A DNA stretch of 64,000 nucleotides. It comes from Acridotheres tristis (taxonomy: Eukaryota; Chordata; Aves; Passeriformes; Sturnidae). The position numbers were made by a program, and so were the translations under genes. The stretch is taken from the NCBI GenBank assembly GCA_037013685.1, contig CM072891.1, forward strand, positions 20,994,501-21,058,500. Direction: 5' to 3'. The notes under the pieces are model-generated. The model was not told the DNA's origin. It was given only the letters and a program-made list of their open reading frames with translations, and ran no database searches. Of this stretch, positions 1-11,900 are shown one piece after another (within the stretch, counting starts at the first letter, position 1; each line of letters begins with the position of its first letter).

Positions 1-3000
1 TCAAAGAGTAATAAGGACAAGAACACAGGTCTTTTTCATGAAGAATATCATCTATCAGAATTGGAGAAAATACTTCACACAGAGCAAACCTAATCAGTCA
101 CTCTTTTCCATGCTCCTAAAACACTCATCCTGACAATATTTAAATATTATTAATTTTATACACTGTGTAAAGGCTGTGAACATGTCTACTGAACTTGAGT
201 ATGTAGTTACATGTTTGCAGGGCTGTTGCCTGCATGCAGGCTCCCAGCACAATGCTCAGTTCCTCCTACTTGGTGCAGAAACTCAAAACTTCAGCTGCTG
301 CTGTATATTCCCATCCTTCTCCCATGCCCTTTCTCTCCTCAGGCACATGAATAATATTTAAAATTAGTAAAATCTACACAAACAAACAAAGTATATCAGA
401 TCGTGCACCTCTCTCACAATTTTTTAAAATTCCATTATTTCTTTGGCATATAGGCAAAGCAGGTTCAGTTATGTCTCATCTTGACAAATGCAGGGACACA
501 GAGGAAAGCTCTGTGAGCTGGTGGGAATGCTCACTGGAAGAGCACACCCTGTGCAAGCCAGTGGGTGCAAAACACTCTGAGGTTATGGCACTGGGTTAGC
601 ACTGCCATTAGGCAAACCCAGCATTCACATTTTCCTACAATGATTCAGTGTTTGTAGCTCTGTTCGTGTTCAAAGTACTGTATAAACAGGAAGGCAATAT
701 CCTTTCTAGGTAGTCAGCCAGCAAGGTAATTTGAACCAAGGTCATGTGTAGTAAAGTGACAGAGGCAGTACGACAGCGCCTGTCCCTGCTCCCAAATCCC
801 AGAGACCACAGCCAGAAGTGTCCCACACTTCTCACACTGGCAGGAATATCTCCTGCACAAGGAGTTCCCAAACCATGGAGGTGCTCACAGAACACAACTA
901 TTGGAATGGCAGAAATGAAAGGAGATGGGAAAGTGATGGCTAGGAGAGGATGTGAGGGATGGCACAATTAAAGTTTTTTCCAAATATCATCAGTTAAAAC
1001 TTTATGAACCATTTTCTACATGGAAATCAATTATTAGAATATCCAACAGTAACTCAGGATGACAGCAAAATGACAGCTAGATATCAAGAATGTTTGCATT
1101 CAACTCTTTGGGGTATAAATAAGATAATAGTGATATATCAGAACTAATAAAAAAGGTCAATGATTTAACAAAAAAAAATTAAATCAAAATTCACAAAAGA
1201 TATTTAAACTCTATGAACAAAAGAAGACAGATCCATGTAAAGTATAAATCATTCTCGAGGCCTATCCATGTAATTGTGCAGTACAAATAAGGAATACTAA
1301 GGAAAAATGGTTCATAACTCGACCTTATAGACTTGCCTTACCCGGCTGAATGGGATTCAGCTTCGGCTCATACTATTCATTTGACTATAACCTTCTAATG
1401 CTCCTAAATATTTACTGATGTTTATCAGCACAGAACCTCACATGTTTATACACATGAAATAGTTTGAAACAGCTATGTTCATTAACAGTTGAAATCTAAG
1501 ACTTAAGTCTTCCCACAATGTGAATTTTGTATACATGAAACATATGAAGGAGAAGGCAAAAAAAAGATATTACAAGAATGATCTGGGTAGAAGCGAAACT
1601 ATATATCAAATAAAAGATCTTTTGCAAGGAAAAACAACACTCAATTTGCGAAGTATTATTATGGTTATTATGACCATTATTCACACACCAGGCTGCTAAT
1701 GGGAAGCAAGTCAGTGTATCTGAAACAATATAAGTGCTTTCCAACCACATCTGTAAACCAATCTAAAAGGGAAGTTGCCTGAACTTACACACAAATACAA
1801 CAAATATTACAGCACTCATACAAGCTAATTTTGGCAAGAAGAAGTGGCAAACACTGCCTGTGAATGCCGGGACCAGCTCAGCACCGATAAGGTCAACAAC
1901 TGAATTTTTTTGAGCAGTCTTGGCACAGACATTAATACTTGAAATTATAATGTTTGGCAGGCTCACTGTCCCATTCCCAGTGTCCCACATCAGTTTCACC
2001 GGCTGTGCAGAGCAAACGACTATGATAACACTGTCTTGGAAGACAGTGTAGCAGTGGATCCCTTTTTTCAAGCAAAAAGAATCAGTGACAGCTGTCTGTT
2101 TTGGTTTAATTGATATCACGACTAAAAGAAGAATAGTACATCTACAGAATCTGGTTTTCTGTGATTTCCATTCTGTTCCATCCTCAGTTCCTCCTGTCTT
2201 GCAATTCCTTCAATTTATTAAACACTCCCACTGAAATATTTCCTGGTACCTCCTAAGTGCTGCATCCTATTTTCCCATACACTTCAGTATCCTCATCCTC
2301 CTGCACTGCTCCAGCCCCTCTTTTCTAAGTCTGCCAATGGTGTGCAAGAGGCAGCTGCCCACTGTCAAATTAATTCATTAATTAATACCAATCAGTGGAT
2401 TCAAAAAGCATCGAGGGAGAAGGGCCAATAGATATACATACGTCTGACCTGTTTACTTTGTAGGAAAACAGGCTAAGGAATTGCCCTTCTCTCTAACCGC
2501 ATTTTTTTTTCATCCCCAAAACTACAGTTGTTACTATCCAATTGCATCAGGGAGTGTCTCCTTGACAGTAGAAACATGAGAGTACTACAGAGCTGTTGCA
2601 TAACACTGAATTTTAACTCATGCGAACAGAACGATCCATAGATATCATATCACACAAGAAGAAATAAGCACTGAGCACGAGTATTGGAGAGGTAGCAAAA
2701 TAACCTTGAAAAATCAGAAGAATTAAGGTAACAATATAACAGCAGAAAGTTGTTTCAAAAAAAATTCCACAGACATCAATGAATACAGTTCTCACACAAT
2801 AACCGCTGGTGTACAATCTCTTTGGGTGATATAATTGTCACACATTCTTCTTCACATGTATGGTGTGCTTCAGAGACTATTAAAGGACACTGGGAATTTG
2901 TCTGAGAGACTGCAGTGACACACGAACTCAAAGGCACAGGACAGCTTCTACATTTTATCTGCGCATAACTTCGGAAGGTTTAATCAAGACACATAACCCA

Positions 3001-4610
3001 CACAATACCAAACTTCATTGAAAATTTCCACTTTTATTAACTTGAAAATTAAAATCTCTGCTCCTTGAAGGTGTGGACAGCAAAGCAAATATAGGAAAGC
3101 CATGAAGTAGGCATTAAGCTAGCTAACACAACACCAGGGGGTTACTTGGCTTCAGGGAAAAATTATGTTTCCTGGGCTTCCCTGAACCTGCTAACCTTGT
3201 CAACCGTAATCTGATGACACTGTAAATGTTCTCGGAATTCTGCAAAGGCATTCTCCAAAAATAAATCTTACCAATTTCTGAACATTTTGAAATGTAATTT
3301 GTCATAATACTTAGCTTTCACAAATTTTAGACAACCCAAAAAATGCAAATGTAACATTATTAATACAGCTCCAAACTGCCCATTTATCATCCTGGCCAGC
3401 CACTCTGGTACTTCTGAAAAGAATTCCAACCATATGCTCGGCCAAGATGAAATCTCCTTTTCCATTAACATTTCACAAGAACCAAACCAATACAGTGATT
3501 CCAGCTAATGCCAGATACAGTATACACTGAGACACAAAAACAAAGGATTTATCAAAATTCACATATAAGGAGCAAGAAGCTTTTAGATGAGGAGGGATTT
3601 TTAATACTGGAGTATCCCACATCAAGGAAGAGCTTGTCAATCCTAGTCTTTTGAGCCCTGAAAGTTTCACTTCCACTTTTCCTGAACTGAAACTAAATAT
3701 AACAATTGCAGTTCCAGTAAAAAACCCCACTCTAACAAACAGTAACTAAAGAGTTTCTCAAAGTGTGCCTGAACTGAGCCTTTCTTGGGGTTTTTTCCCC
3801 CCAAAATACTGAAAAGACTTCTGAAAAAGCCAATCCCTTGACAACAAGAAATGTTTCGCTTCAGTGGGAATCATATATGATGAAAAAAGAGCAAAGTAAC
3901 TTTCGGTAACAAAGAAAAAGGGGCAAAAATATTTGTATTTACAGATCCTTAGCTGGAATGACAGAAATTTCCAACCCTTTACATACCATAATGGTATTTC
4001 ATACCTGCATGACTGGTATTCCAAGTTTCATTTGCTACAGTAGCGCCAAAAATTATAGTACTATCCTAGCTCTCCTTCCATATGGAAGCGAACAGTACAA
4101 CCCATCATTAAAACACGACCACAAAAAATGTCCGTAAAAGTCCAAAAGTTCAGGCGTGAGTTCAGGGGAGAGCACTGATGGCTTGGGAAAGGCAGTACAG
4201 GAGACAGAGACAGGTGAAAAGCAGGGACGGCGCTCTGAGCAGCGCACGGACCGAGCGCACCCAGCATCTGCCGGCACCCAGCGAGCTGGGGGACAGCTGT
4301 TCCCAGACGTGGGTGGCGAGGAGAGCTCCGAATTTTCTCCACAAATCGCCGAACACCAGCACGAACCTTACACCCGCGGCGAGGCACAAGGCGAGCCGAG
4401 TCCCGCGGGACGCGCACCCAGCGCGAGGCTCTGCGGCAGCGGGGCCCCCCGAGCGCCAGCGGAGCCCGGGTATGCGCAGGGGAGGCGACCCCAGCGCCAC
4501 CGCCGTGACAGCGTCGGGGCCGCGACCCCGGCGCCCACCGAGTCGTGACAACTCCGGCCGCCCCTCGGCCCGGCCCCGCCGGGGGCCCGCGGCGCCGCTT
4601 GCCCACCTAC
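1..4610 (-). other. Probable first intron of CARS1
   Basis: Apart from the splice donor at 4610, I see no convincing exon on either strand. The open frames here are short, lack flanking splice signals and resemble no family I know. Because the exon at 4611-4638 ends in a splice donor pointing toward lower coordinates, this stretch is most simply its first intron. The downstream exons of the gene would lie before the window. Confidence 0.5.
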
Positions 4611-4638
4611 CGTGCTCGGCGCTGGCGGCTGCTGCCAT
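4611..4638 (-). CDS. CARS1: First coding exon, candidate cysteinyl-tRNA synthetase 1 (CARS1), partial
   Basis: On the minus strand an ATG at 4638 opens M-A-A-A-A-S-A-E-H-G and meets a donor (CACG then gtaggtgg) at 4610. The exon is 28 bases long and ends in phase 1. Human CARS1 has a similarly short first coding exon ending in phase 1. The exon sits in a CpG island. The assignment rests mostly on position: in mouse the order is Cars, Tnfrsf26, Tnfrsf22, Tnfrsf23, Osbpl5, and here the next genes are TNFRSF copies and then OSBPL5 in the same orientation. CARS1 charges tRNA-Cys in the cytosol. No catalytic motif lies in this exon, so the identity is inferred rather than seen. Confidence 0.55.
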
Positions 4639-4764
4639 CCCGCTGCTGCCTCCGCCTGCCCTCGCTCCCGAGCTGATGCAACAGCGCGTCCGGAAGCCTG
4701 GCCCCGCCCGCCCTACGCTACTTCCGACGGGCCGGGTCACCCGGGCAACGGACAGCGCCTCACT

Positions 4765-5065
4765 GCCCGGCCCGGCCCCACACCGCACCGACCCGCCCCA
4801 CCCCGCACCGGCCGGCCCCACACAGCCCCTCACGGCCCGGCCCCACACCGCACCGGCCCGCCCCACACCGCACCGGCCGGCCCCACACAGCCCCTCACGG
4901 CCCAGCTCCACACCGCACCGCCCCATTTGGCACCGACCCTCCCCCTCGGGGCCCCACACAGCCCCTCACGGCACCGACCCTCCCCTCACGGCTCGGCTCC
5001 ACACCGCACCGACCCTCCCCCTCGGGGCCCCACACAGTCCCTCACCGCACCGACCCGCCCCACAC
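4765..5065. repeat. GC-rich minisatellite upstream of the candidate CARS1 promoter
   Basis: Imperfect tandem repeats of units such as CCCCACACAGCCCCTCACGG and CCACACCGCACCG recur many times with order-shuffled submotifs. The array abuts the promoter of the exon at 4611-4638 and creates long spurious proline/histidine/threonine-rich open frames. Confidence 0.75.
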
Positions 5066-5160
5066 GGCCACCTTATGACCCAACAGCACCGTGCCAAGCA
5101 AGCCCAGCTCCGAGTGTCGCCGCCCGCCTTTCCTTAAACAACTCCAAGGACAGAGACGCG

Positions 5161-5617
5161 GCCGCCAGAAAAAGGTCCCAGAGTCCGTTTTCCATGTCAG
5201 ACAGGCTTTTATTGCTTCGACATAACGGCACTGAGCAATCCCTTCAAAATCGAAACCAAAAAAAAGGATCACAATACTCTCTCAAAAACAGCAGCCGACT
5301 CTTGGTCCCCACCAGGTTTGGGCAGCGGAGCAGCGCCACGCACTAAGGGATGCCCGACCTCCTGGCGCCTAAGTGAACATCCGGCACCAGAGTTTAATAT
5401 TGCACAACTCAAAGGTAGGCAGGACATGTAAACACGAAAATAGCAGAGCCATTACATCCCTGCCGGCTCTCTGCAAGAGGTGAGGGTGTCAATTCCATTT
5501 CTACCAGCACTTTCTGACACCCTCATTTAAAGGAAGTCTGAAGACACACATATGTACAGAGGAACATTTTTGCAGTTCATCACAAATATTAATCTTCAGT
5601 TTCTACTTATAATGTTG
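5161..5617 (-). other. Downstream flank of receptor unit A
   Basis: No gene is seen. A minus-strand AATAAA occurs near 5205-5210 and could serve receptor A transcripts. From about 5474 the sequence resembles that starting at about 16679, marking the start of the tandem duplication unit. Confidence 0.5.
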
Positions 5618-5839
5618 TTACCTTTTAAAGTGTTTGACATATTGTAATATCCACATCTTATACACCTCAATGCATCCAGTAAATTAATAATACATTATTG
5701 CTTTCTCAGTCTGTTTCTCCAGAGGAGAAGCATCTGATAGAATTGCTCTCTATTCTTAGGAATAAGTAATAGTAGAATAAATAATAGAATAAATAATAGT
5801 AGAATAGTACAAAAAATAATAGAAGTAATTTTCTCAGTA
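5618..5839 (-). pseudogene. Death-domain vestige of receptor A
   Basis: Beyond the stop a second frame contains PKNREQFYQMLLLWRNRLRK, the family's conserved helix 4/5 motif (REQFYQML..W), then a stop, then a third frame resembling a LLDAL helix. An AT-rich microsatellite (about 5758-5828) has expanded between the two halves. The exon is decayed, with a frameshift, stops and the insertion. Confidence 0.7.
5758..5828. repeat. AT-rich microsatellite inside the death-domain vestige
   Basis: Irregular repeats of (A)ATAATAGAAT and AGTAGAATA lie in the middle of the decayed death-domain exon. The matching place in unit B (about 16960-16975) has only one short AATAATAG, so the array arose in unit A after the split. 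Confidence 0.75.
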
Positions 5840-5928
5840 TCATTTTCCTGTAGCTGAGCTTTTCATAAGCCGCCCACACTGCTGTGGTAGTTCTTCCTCT
5901 ATAAAGACATCAGAGGGTTCTCTCAGTT
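5840..5928 (-). CDS. Receptor A exon 9: start of the death-domain exon, prematurely stopped
   Basis: The acceptor gtttcttcttgcag opens ELREPSDVFIEEELPQQ, then CGRLMK, a recognisable death-domain helix-1/2 start. An extra base after ATGAAAA (compared with unit B) then shifts the frame into a stop at 5840-5842. The predicted protein therefore ends just inside the death domain. Confidence 0.55.
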
Positions 5929-8900
5929 CTGCAAGAAGAAACACACAGCAAACATTAGCTTGGCTTTTAAAACAGAAGGGTTTCTTTCCATAGCCCACAT
6001 ACATACTTTCCCCTTAATTTTCAGCCAATACCTGCACAGACCAAACAGCAGCAGCAAGGAAGGGTTTGGCACCTAAGAAGCAGCAGGACAAACAGGTTTT
6101 CTACTAAGGGGTCTTGAAATTAGCTAAAGGTGTTGGTGCACATCTCAGAAGTGATCGCCTAAGGCAGGGTACCATCCAGTAAAGGTGGTTTAGAGAAAGG
6201 CTTCATTGGTTGGTATGTTTCTTTGGCAGGGCTACTAAATAGGAAGTTTTAACCACTTCACTATGCTGCTGGCATAGGTTTGACACAACAAGACCACCAT
6301 TACAAAATCCATCACTTGGACACAGCACAACAATTTGCAGGGTACAGGTGGATGTGTGGGAGTTTCATGTGCTCTTCCACGTGAGGGGATATTTGACAGA
6401 GAGATCTCTCACTCTGACATACACCTCATTCAGTAGAGTAGACTATACTGCTGCAATGCAGACTTGTTTTAAAATTTCTTTCCAAAATTTGTACCGTTCT
6501 TATTCTTGAAGTCATGGCTACACTCTACTCCCATGCAGAAAAGTCATGCTCCAAAGTAAAACAGTTCACCACCAGCATTACAAATGCAGCAATAATCTTG
6601 TTTCAGCATATTTTACAATAAACTGGAAGCCTTATAGCTCTAAGCAATATTCATTAGCCTCTTTATACTACTCTGTAAGTCAACTAAAGTCAACAGGAAA
6701 TAAAAAACCAAGTCCCAAGTACTGCCAATATATGGAATACTTACCACTTGGAGAGAGATCTGTAGCAATTATCTGACTTGGTTCTTGTACCTGTAATACA
6801 AAATTGGACCATTACTCCAACAAAGCAGGGTGCTTCACTCACAATCATTTGTTACCTACTGACAGCTTGCTTTTACAGCATACACAGCAAAAAGGGGAAG
6901 GGGGACAGATCTCAGAGCAGACCTGAAAGTACTGGAGTAAAGAAAATTGCATGGTGCAAAAAACACACGACTGGCTCCAAGGCAGCATTCGCTGCTATCA
7001 CAAAAGGGTAGCTTCTGTCAGGGAGATCAAAGAGGCAGAGTAAATTAAATGAGGGATTGAAGATTTTTTTCCCCCCAAGATAGCACTTTCCATGCTTCCT
7101 ATTACATCTTTAAGGCAAAGTTTCCTCTATTGTTTTGCCTGAAAGCTCTAGGAATAGTTAAGAGCTCAACTGAAGGCATACCAACATTAGAGAAAATACA
7201 ATGATAATTTCACACAGATACAGTGCTTACAACTTGCTGGAGTTCTGCTTGGAACATTAGGGCATTCCACTGAAAAGAAGAACTCTGGGCAGGTTTTGCT
7301 GCCAATGAGGGCTTAGCAATTCTCCTCAACCATGCTGTCATACAGCACTTCCAGCTCCTGCATGGGCCAGTGCCCTGCCCAGAGACCACATTATTTTCCA
7401 CTACTTCCTTCTAGGGAAAGAAAAGGAAATACTTGAAGACATCAGATATCAGAGAAATGAAAGGAGAGCCCTTAATTTGGCAAAATTGTGGCCTTCACAG
7501 AATTAGACTTCAAATGGTTTTAGAGCCTGACTCTCCACCTCCCTGGCTGTTCTGCACCCACCAGACTGCAGGGTAAGGCTCACAAGTTACCTCCACATCA
7601 ACCACAGGAAATTTTCCTATTATTTTTACTGATGTAGATTGCTTCTTGCTCCCCCTCTGGGTACAGAGGGTAGGTACCCCTCCTAGGACAGGAGGCAATC
7701 AAATTGCCTTGCTGAGCTCTTAACAGCACCAGGGGCCTCTGGCCTAGTACTATGTCAAGGCTGATTCTCAGAACTGTTGCTACATATCCTGTCAGCTTTA
7801 TGGAAGTACACTGCCTTGGGCTGTCTGTGGCTGGATTAGCTTTCCTGGAGATTCACGAACTACAATCAGCTGAAAGAAGCTAGTGAGCACCCATGTAAAT
7901 TGCATAGCTTTTGTGAGGGGACAAAGTTGGAAGCCAGCAAGAAAGGCTCCCTTCGTTTTTGGCATTGTCAATTCATTAAACAAGCATAGCCAGCGAGTAC
8001 AGCACCAGTCAGCATGAACAGTACAAGCACGAAGCAGAGGCACATGTTTAGCATGACTAATAGTGCTAAAGCTGGCAAGCTTTAGAAATATGTTTATACA
8101 TGTGGAAAATACCTGCCCCTGAGACTTGTGTTTACTAAGGTGCAGTCCCCCTACAAGCATAAGCCAGCATGTTTTCTGCTTACACAGGGACAGTAACCCA
8201 AAGTGACACGAGCCCCTGACCAAGGGGCAAAAGCAGGGACATAAGGGAGAACCCCCCAAATATCACACAGGTAGTTGTGTATCGTTCCCACTGAAAACAC
8301 TATCTGTTTAAGGGTAGAAACACATTAAAGAAATTGATCTTATTTATACAGGACAATTCTTAAACAGGAAAACAAATGACTGGAAGAGCAGAGCACGGCT
8401 GACACTTTTGTTTCAAAATCCAGCATCAGCTATTCAAGTATCAGCAGTTGTTGGAGGCATTAGAGCAGTATGAACTCGCTGATTCTTGGGAGGAAAGGTG
8501 TGTAGTTGCCAAAATACTCGGATTCAGGACTGCATCACTGTACCACTCTCCTCAGCAAATAAGCTCTTATAGAAGCACAAGCACTCCAAGTGCAGACTTT
8601 GTACCTGCCTGTGGCAGCTCTTACATGAGAGAATTTTCCATGCACCAGCCATGCACCAGTTTATAACTGCATCATTCTACAACCACTTTATTCAAATTAA
8701 AGAGATGTTCCATTTGCCTATTCCTATGGCACAGCATTTTGACCAGGGTTTTTTTCACATTTCTTCATCAGCTTCTACAAACAGATGAAGTGCTGCAAAT
8801 CTGGCCAGGGCGTGAGGGGGAACACAACCCAACAAAAAAACCAGGGTGTGTCACATATTTGAGCCACTTACGGACCTTAAAAAAGAAAAAGAGGAAAGTT

Positions 8901-11900
8901 TAGGGCGAGCTTTTGAACATCTCTTTCAATTCTGTTTCTTCAGTCTTCAAGTATTTTTGACAAAATTAAAATGCATTTAATTACTTAATGTCTAATTAAT
9001 AACATTAGAAAAGAGTGCATATACTAGGTGGGTAATGCATGGGTGAAGGACAAGAGAAGTTGCACGGAGAAAGAAGTGCTGTACACACACTGAGAACAGT
9101 CTGGATTTTTTTCATAGTTCCTCATCAAGACTAACGTTTGTTGTGTAAAACTAAGCTCATTTTTGCCTTGTGGTGCTGGTAGGGATGGAGCTTGACTAGA
9201 GAACCTAAAGCTAGCTCACATTTACTTTATTCAGTTTTGTATTTATCTTGCAAAAAGCTAGACTAGTGATAGGTTTCTTCAGACTCAAACAGCAAGGTTG
9301 TGAAATAGTGTTTGACTACAGGATGCCAGGGTTTAACCAGCTTCAAGTTAGAACATATGCCAGCAGCCAGCCTCAACTGGATAAACCCTTTTTAGGGATG
9401 GACTTTGGGACTGGCATACTCTGAGCCCTGAACCCCTCCTCTTTTGGGACTGCTTAAGACCAAGAATTTAGACTGTCAGGTCCTGGTCTGTAGCTTGTGA
9501 CATGAGCCCAAAGCAGGAAGACTCAAGCACTTGACTGGATCAGGAGTGGTTAAGTCTTATGAACAATAATTTGTAGTCACAATGCAATGAGAGCTCAAAC
9601 ACCACCATGCAGATAAACAATAGCTGCCATCAGTTGGGGAATACACATGTGAAGCAGCAAAAACTAAATGAATTGGTCTAAAGTATCACTTGGAGACAGT
9701 CTAAAGTAAAAACCTGCAGCTAGTCCAAGATTTTTCCCCGCTTCCAAAGCATCCTGGTCAGAGGCTCTGAAATGTTTCCAGGTATTAACAAGGCCAAGTG
9801 CAGCAGACACATGCAGATATTGAATGCATCAGGCAATTGCTAATTAACATTGGACCTTGTATGAATCACAACTTGTTGCATCACAGGAACACATCCTACC
9901 AGAGATCTACAGAGAGAGAAACATGGAGGGCTGTGTATCAGGTACAATTAGACTGAGATGAAACACTTGATCCATCACATACTTACCAGACCCCCCTCTG
10001 CAACTTTATCAGTTAAGGCAGCTGAAAAACAAAAGAAGGGTCTAAGAAACCAAGGAATTGCAGCAACTAAAACATGGCTGAATTCACACAAGACATACAT
10101 GGAATAGAAAATTTTGTAGCACAGCAAAGCTTTAAAAGCCATTTAGTTTCTTTGACCTATCATGCATTTCACCACAGTACTACCCTTAGCTTCTACCAAC
10201 AACACAAACATTGTGCTAACTCTAATACAGAAAAGAGTCCTGCTTAGTAAAATGCAGACAAGATGCAGTTCAGCTGTTAAGCCACTCTTGCAACCTCCTC
10301 TCCTCCAGCTTGTGTTTCTCAGCATTGTTGCAGGCTATTGCAATACAGAAGGCAGAAATGGTCTTTACTGCAATACAATCAGTAAGACATAGTTTCAACA
10401 AACTTAGCATTTAAATCTGAGAATAATTTTCACACAAGTAGCAAAAACTATTGAATACACAGCAGTGAAAATAGAAGTTTCCAAGGAAAACAGCTCAGTT
10501 TCCACTAAAAAAATAAATTCACACAGGACTTAACAGTCACATGAAGAGGTTCAAATGACTAAAGGGTACCAATTAGTAGAAAAAAAAAAATCTCCAAAGC
10601 CAAACACAGTGAAAGTAGTTAGTGATCTAATTAGTTACTATTTTTTGCCCCATGTATCGGATCCACACACAGGTTTTTCAACTTGGCCAGTACAAGGCAA
10701 GTAGATTGGAGAATTCCTTTTTCAGGATCTTACAGTAATGTTGCTTTGAAGCAGAGACATCAGTCACCAAGATAAGAAAGCTCATTGTAAAATATTATGC
10801 ATTTATTTACCAAACAAAACTACTCTTCATTTTACATGATTCGCTAATTTCAAATCACATGCTAAATGAACTAAAGCTCACACAGGCGCCTTGTAAGGCA
10901 ACACAAGAACCAGGGAGAGCCGGAGTGCATACTCTGCCTAACTCTGGAAAGCAAATATCATGGATACTAATAAAGAAGTTACCTTTATCACGCTTCAGCT
11001 TTTTAAGAACAGCAAGAAGAACAATTAGCAAAAACAAGACAGACAGAGCCACAAAAATCCAAACAAGAGGGCTCCTCCCTGCAAAATAAGAAAAACAAAA
11101 TTAGTACTGAAACAGTTCCCCAAAAATATATTCCTTACAGTCCTAGAGAAAAACCTAGGCCCAAACCAAAACAACAACCCAGACAGTTCGTCCTGGAAAA
11201 GGCACTGGGACTCCCTAGCTCCCTGAGCATGTAAGTACTTGTTTGCACTGCACATCACGATTCCAAAGGCAGCAGGGAATTCTGCAGAGAGCTGCAATAC
11301 AACTTCTACAAGGTTTTCTGAGAGACACTTAAGGGGAGGTAAGTCTGCAAGATAAGATGATAACAAGCTTCAGGTGCTGTAGCATGGACAGTGCACGTTC
11401 CTAGCAGAAGAGTCAACATCTTTGCACTACCCATAACTTTCAACTGTGCCACCTTTGAAACTTGAAGAACCCTGGCAACACATGTAGCTTTTCACCAAGT
11501 GAAACTTAAGGTGGTTTGTCCCTTTAACACCTTTGAGAACTTGTCATTAGCAAGTGACTCCCAGACTAAAACGCAGCTGCTGTTAAATATGTTACAGCAG
11601 TTGAAAACACTGTTTTACAGACTGCCCTGATGTTATTAACCCGAAGCCACAGACCCAACAAAACAAGCTGAGTGGGATTTGTGTGCCAGACCTTGATTGG
11701 GTACGCCTGTGTCCGTAGCATCAGTGGAATTCTGCAAGATTTCTTTGCCGCCCGGATGCCTGAAGTGGATGGGAACACAAGGTTGTATCAACATTGCCAG
11801 AGCAATACATAGCTCTGCCCAGGCCTGGTTCTTTATCAGACACAGCTTAGAACCATAAGTGGGACGTGCATAAACTTTGATAGAAGTGCACCTTTAAACA

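Larger units (their letters stand above)
4150..5160. promoter_or_regulatory. CpG island, housekeeping promoter
   Basis: About 1 kb of CpG-dense sequence surrounds the first exon at 4611-4638. Just upstream on the minus strand (about 4680-4745) are ETS-like CGGAAG cores and a GC box (GGGCGGGGC) with no obvious TATA box, the usual make-up of a housekeeping promoter. Long open frames in both directions here are by-products of GC richness. Confidence 0.7.

Noticed and set aside
635..967. A 110-codon minus-strand frame near the window start
   Set aside because: No similarity to CARS1 or any family I know and no splice context. The overlapping plus-strand frame suggests chance.
4178..5137. A 319-codon plus-strand open frame in the CpG island
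   Set aside because: Its proline/histidine/threonine-rich sequence is produced by the GC minisatellite and has overlapping long frames on both strands. It has no domain and no splice support.
7210..7401. Minus-strand frame with a splice-like start before it
   Set aside because: It lies between exons 7 and 8, breaks the phase chain and shows no receptor motif. It is taken as intron.
11254..11357. A possible extra receptor exon (frame containing LPPLKCLSENLVEVVLQLSA), present also in unit B
   Set aside because: It has an acceptor-like tract, but its end phase does not fit the transmembrane exon and it has no TNFR motif. Its identity in both copies is explained by the duplication itself.
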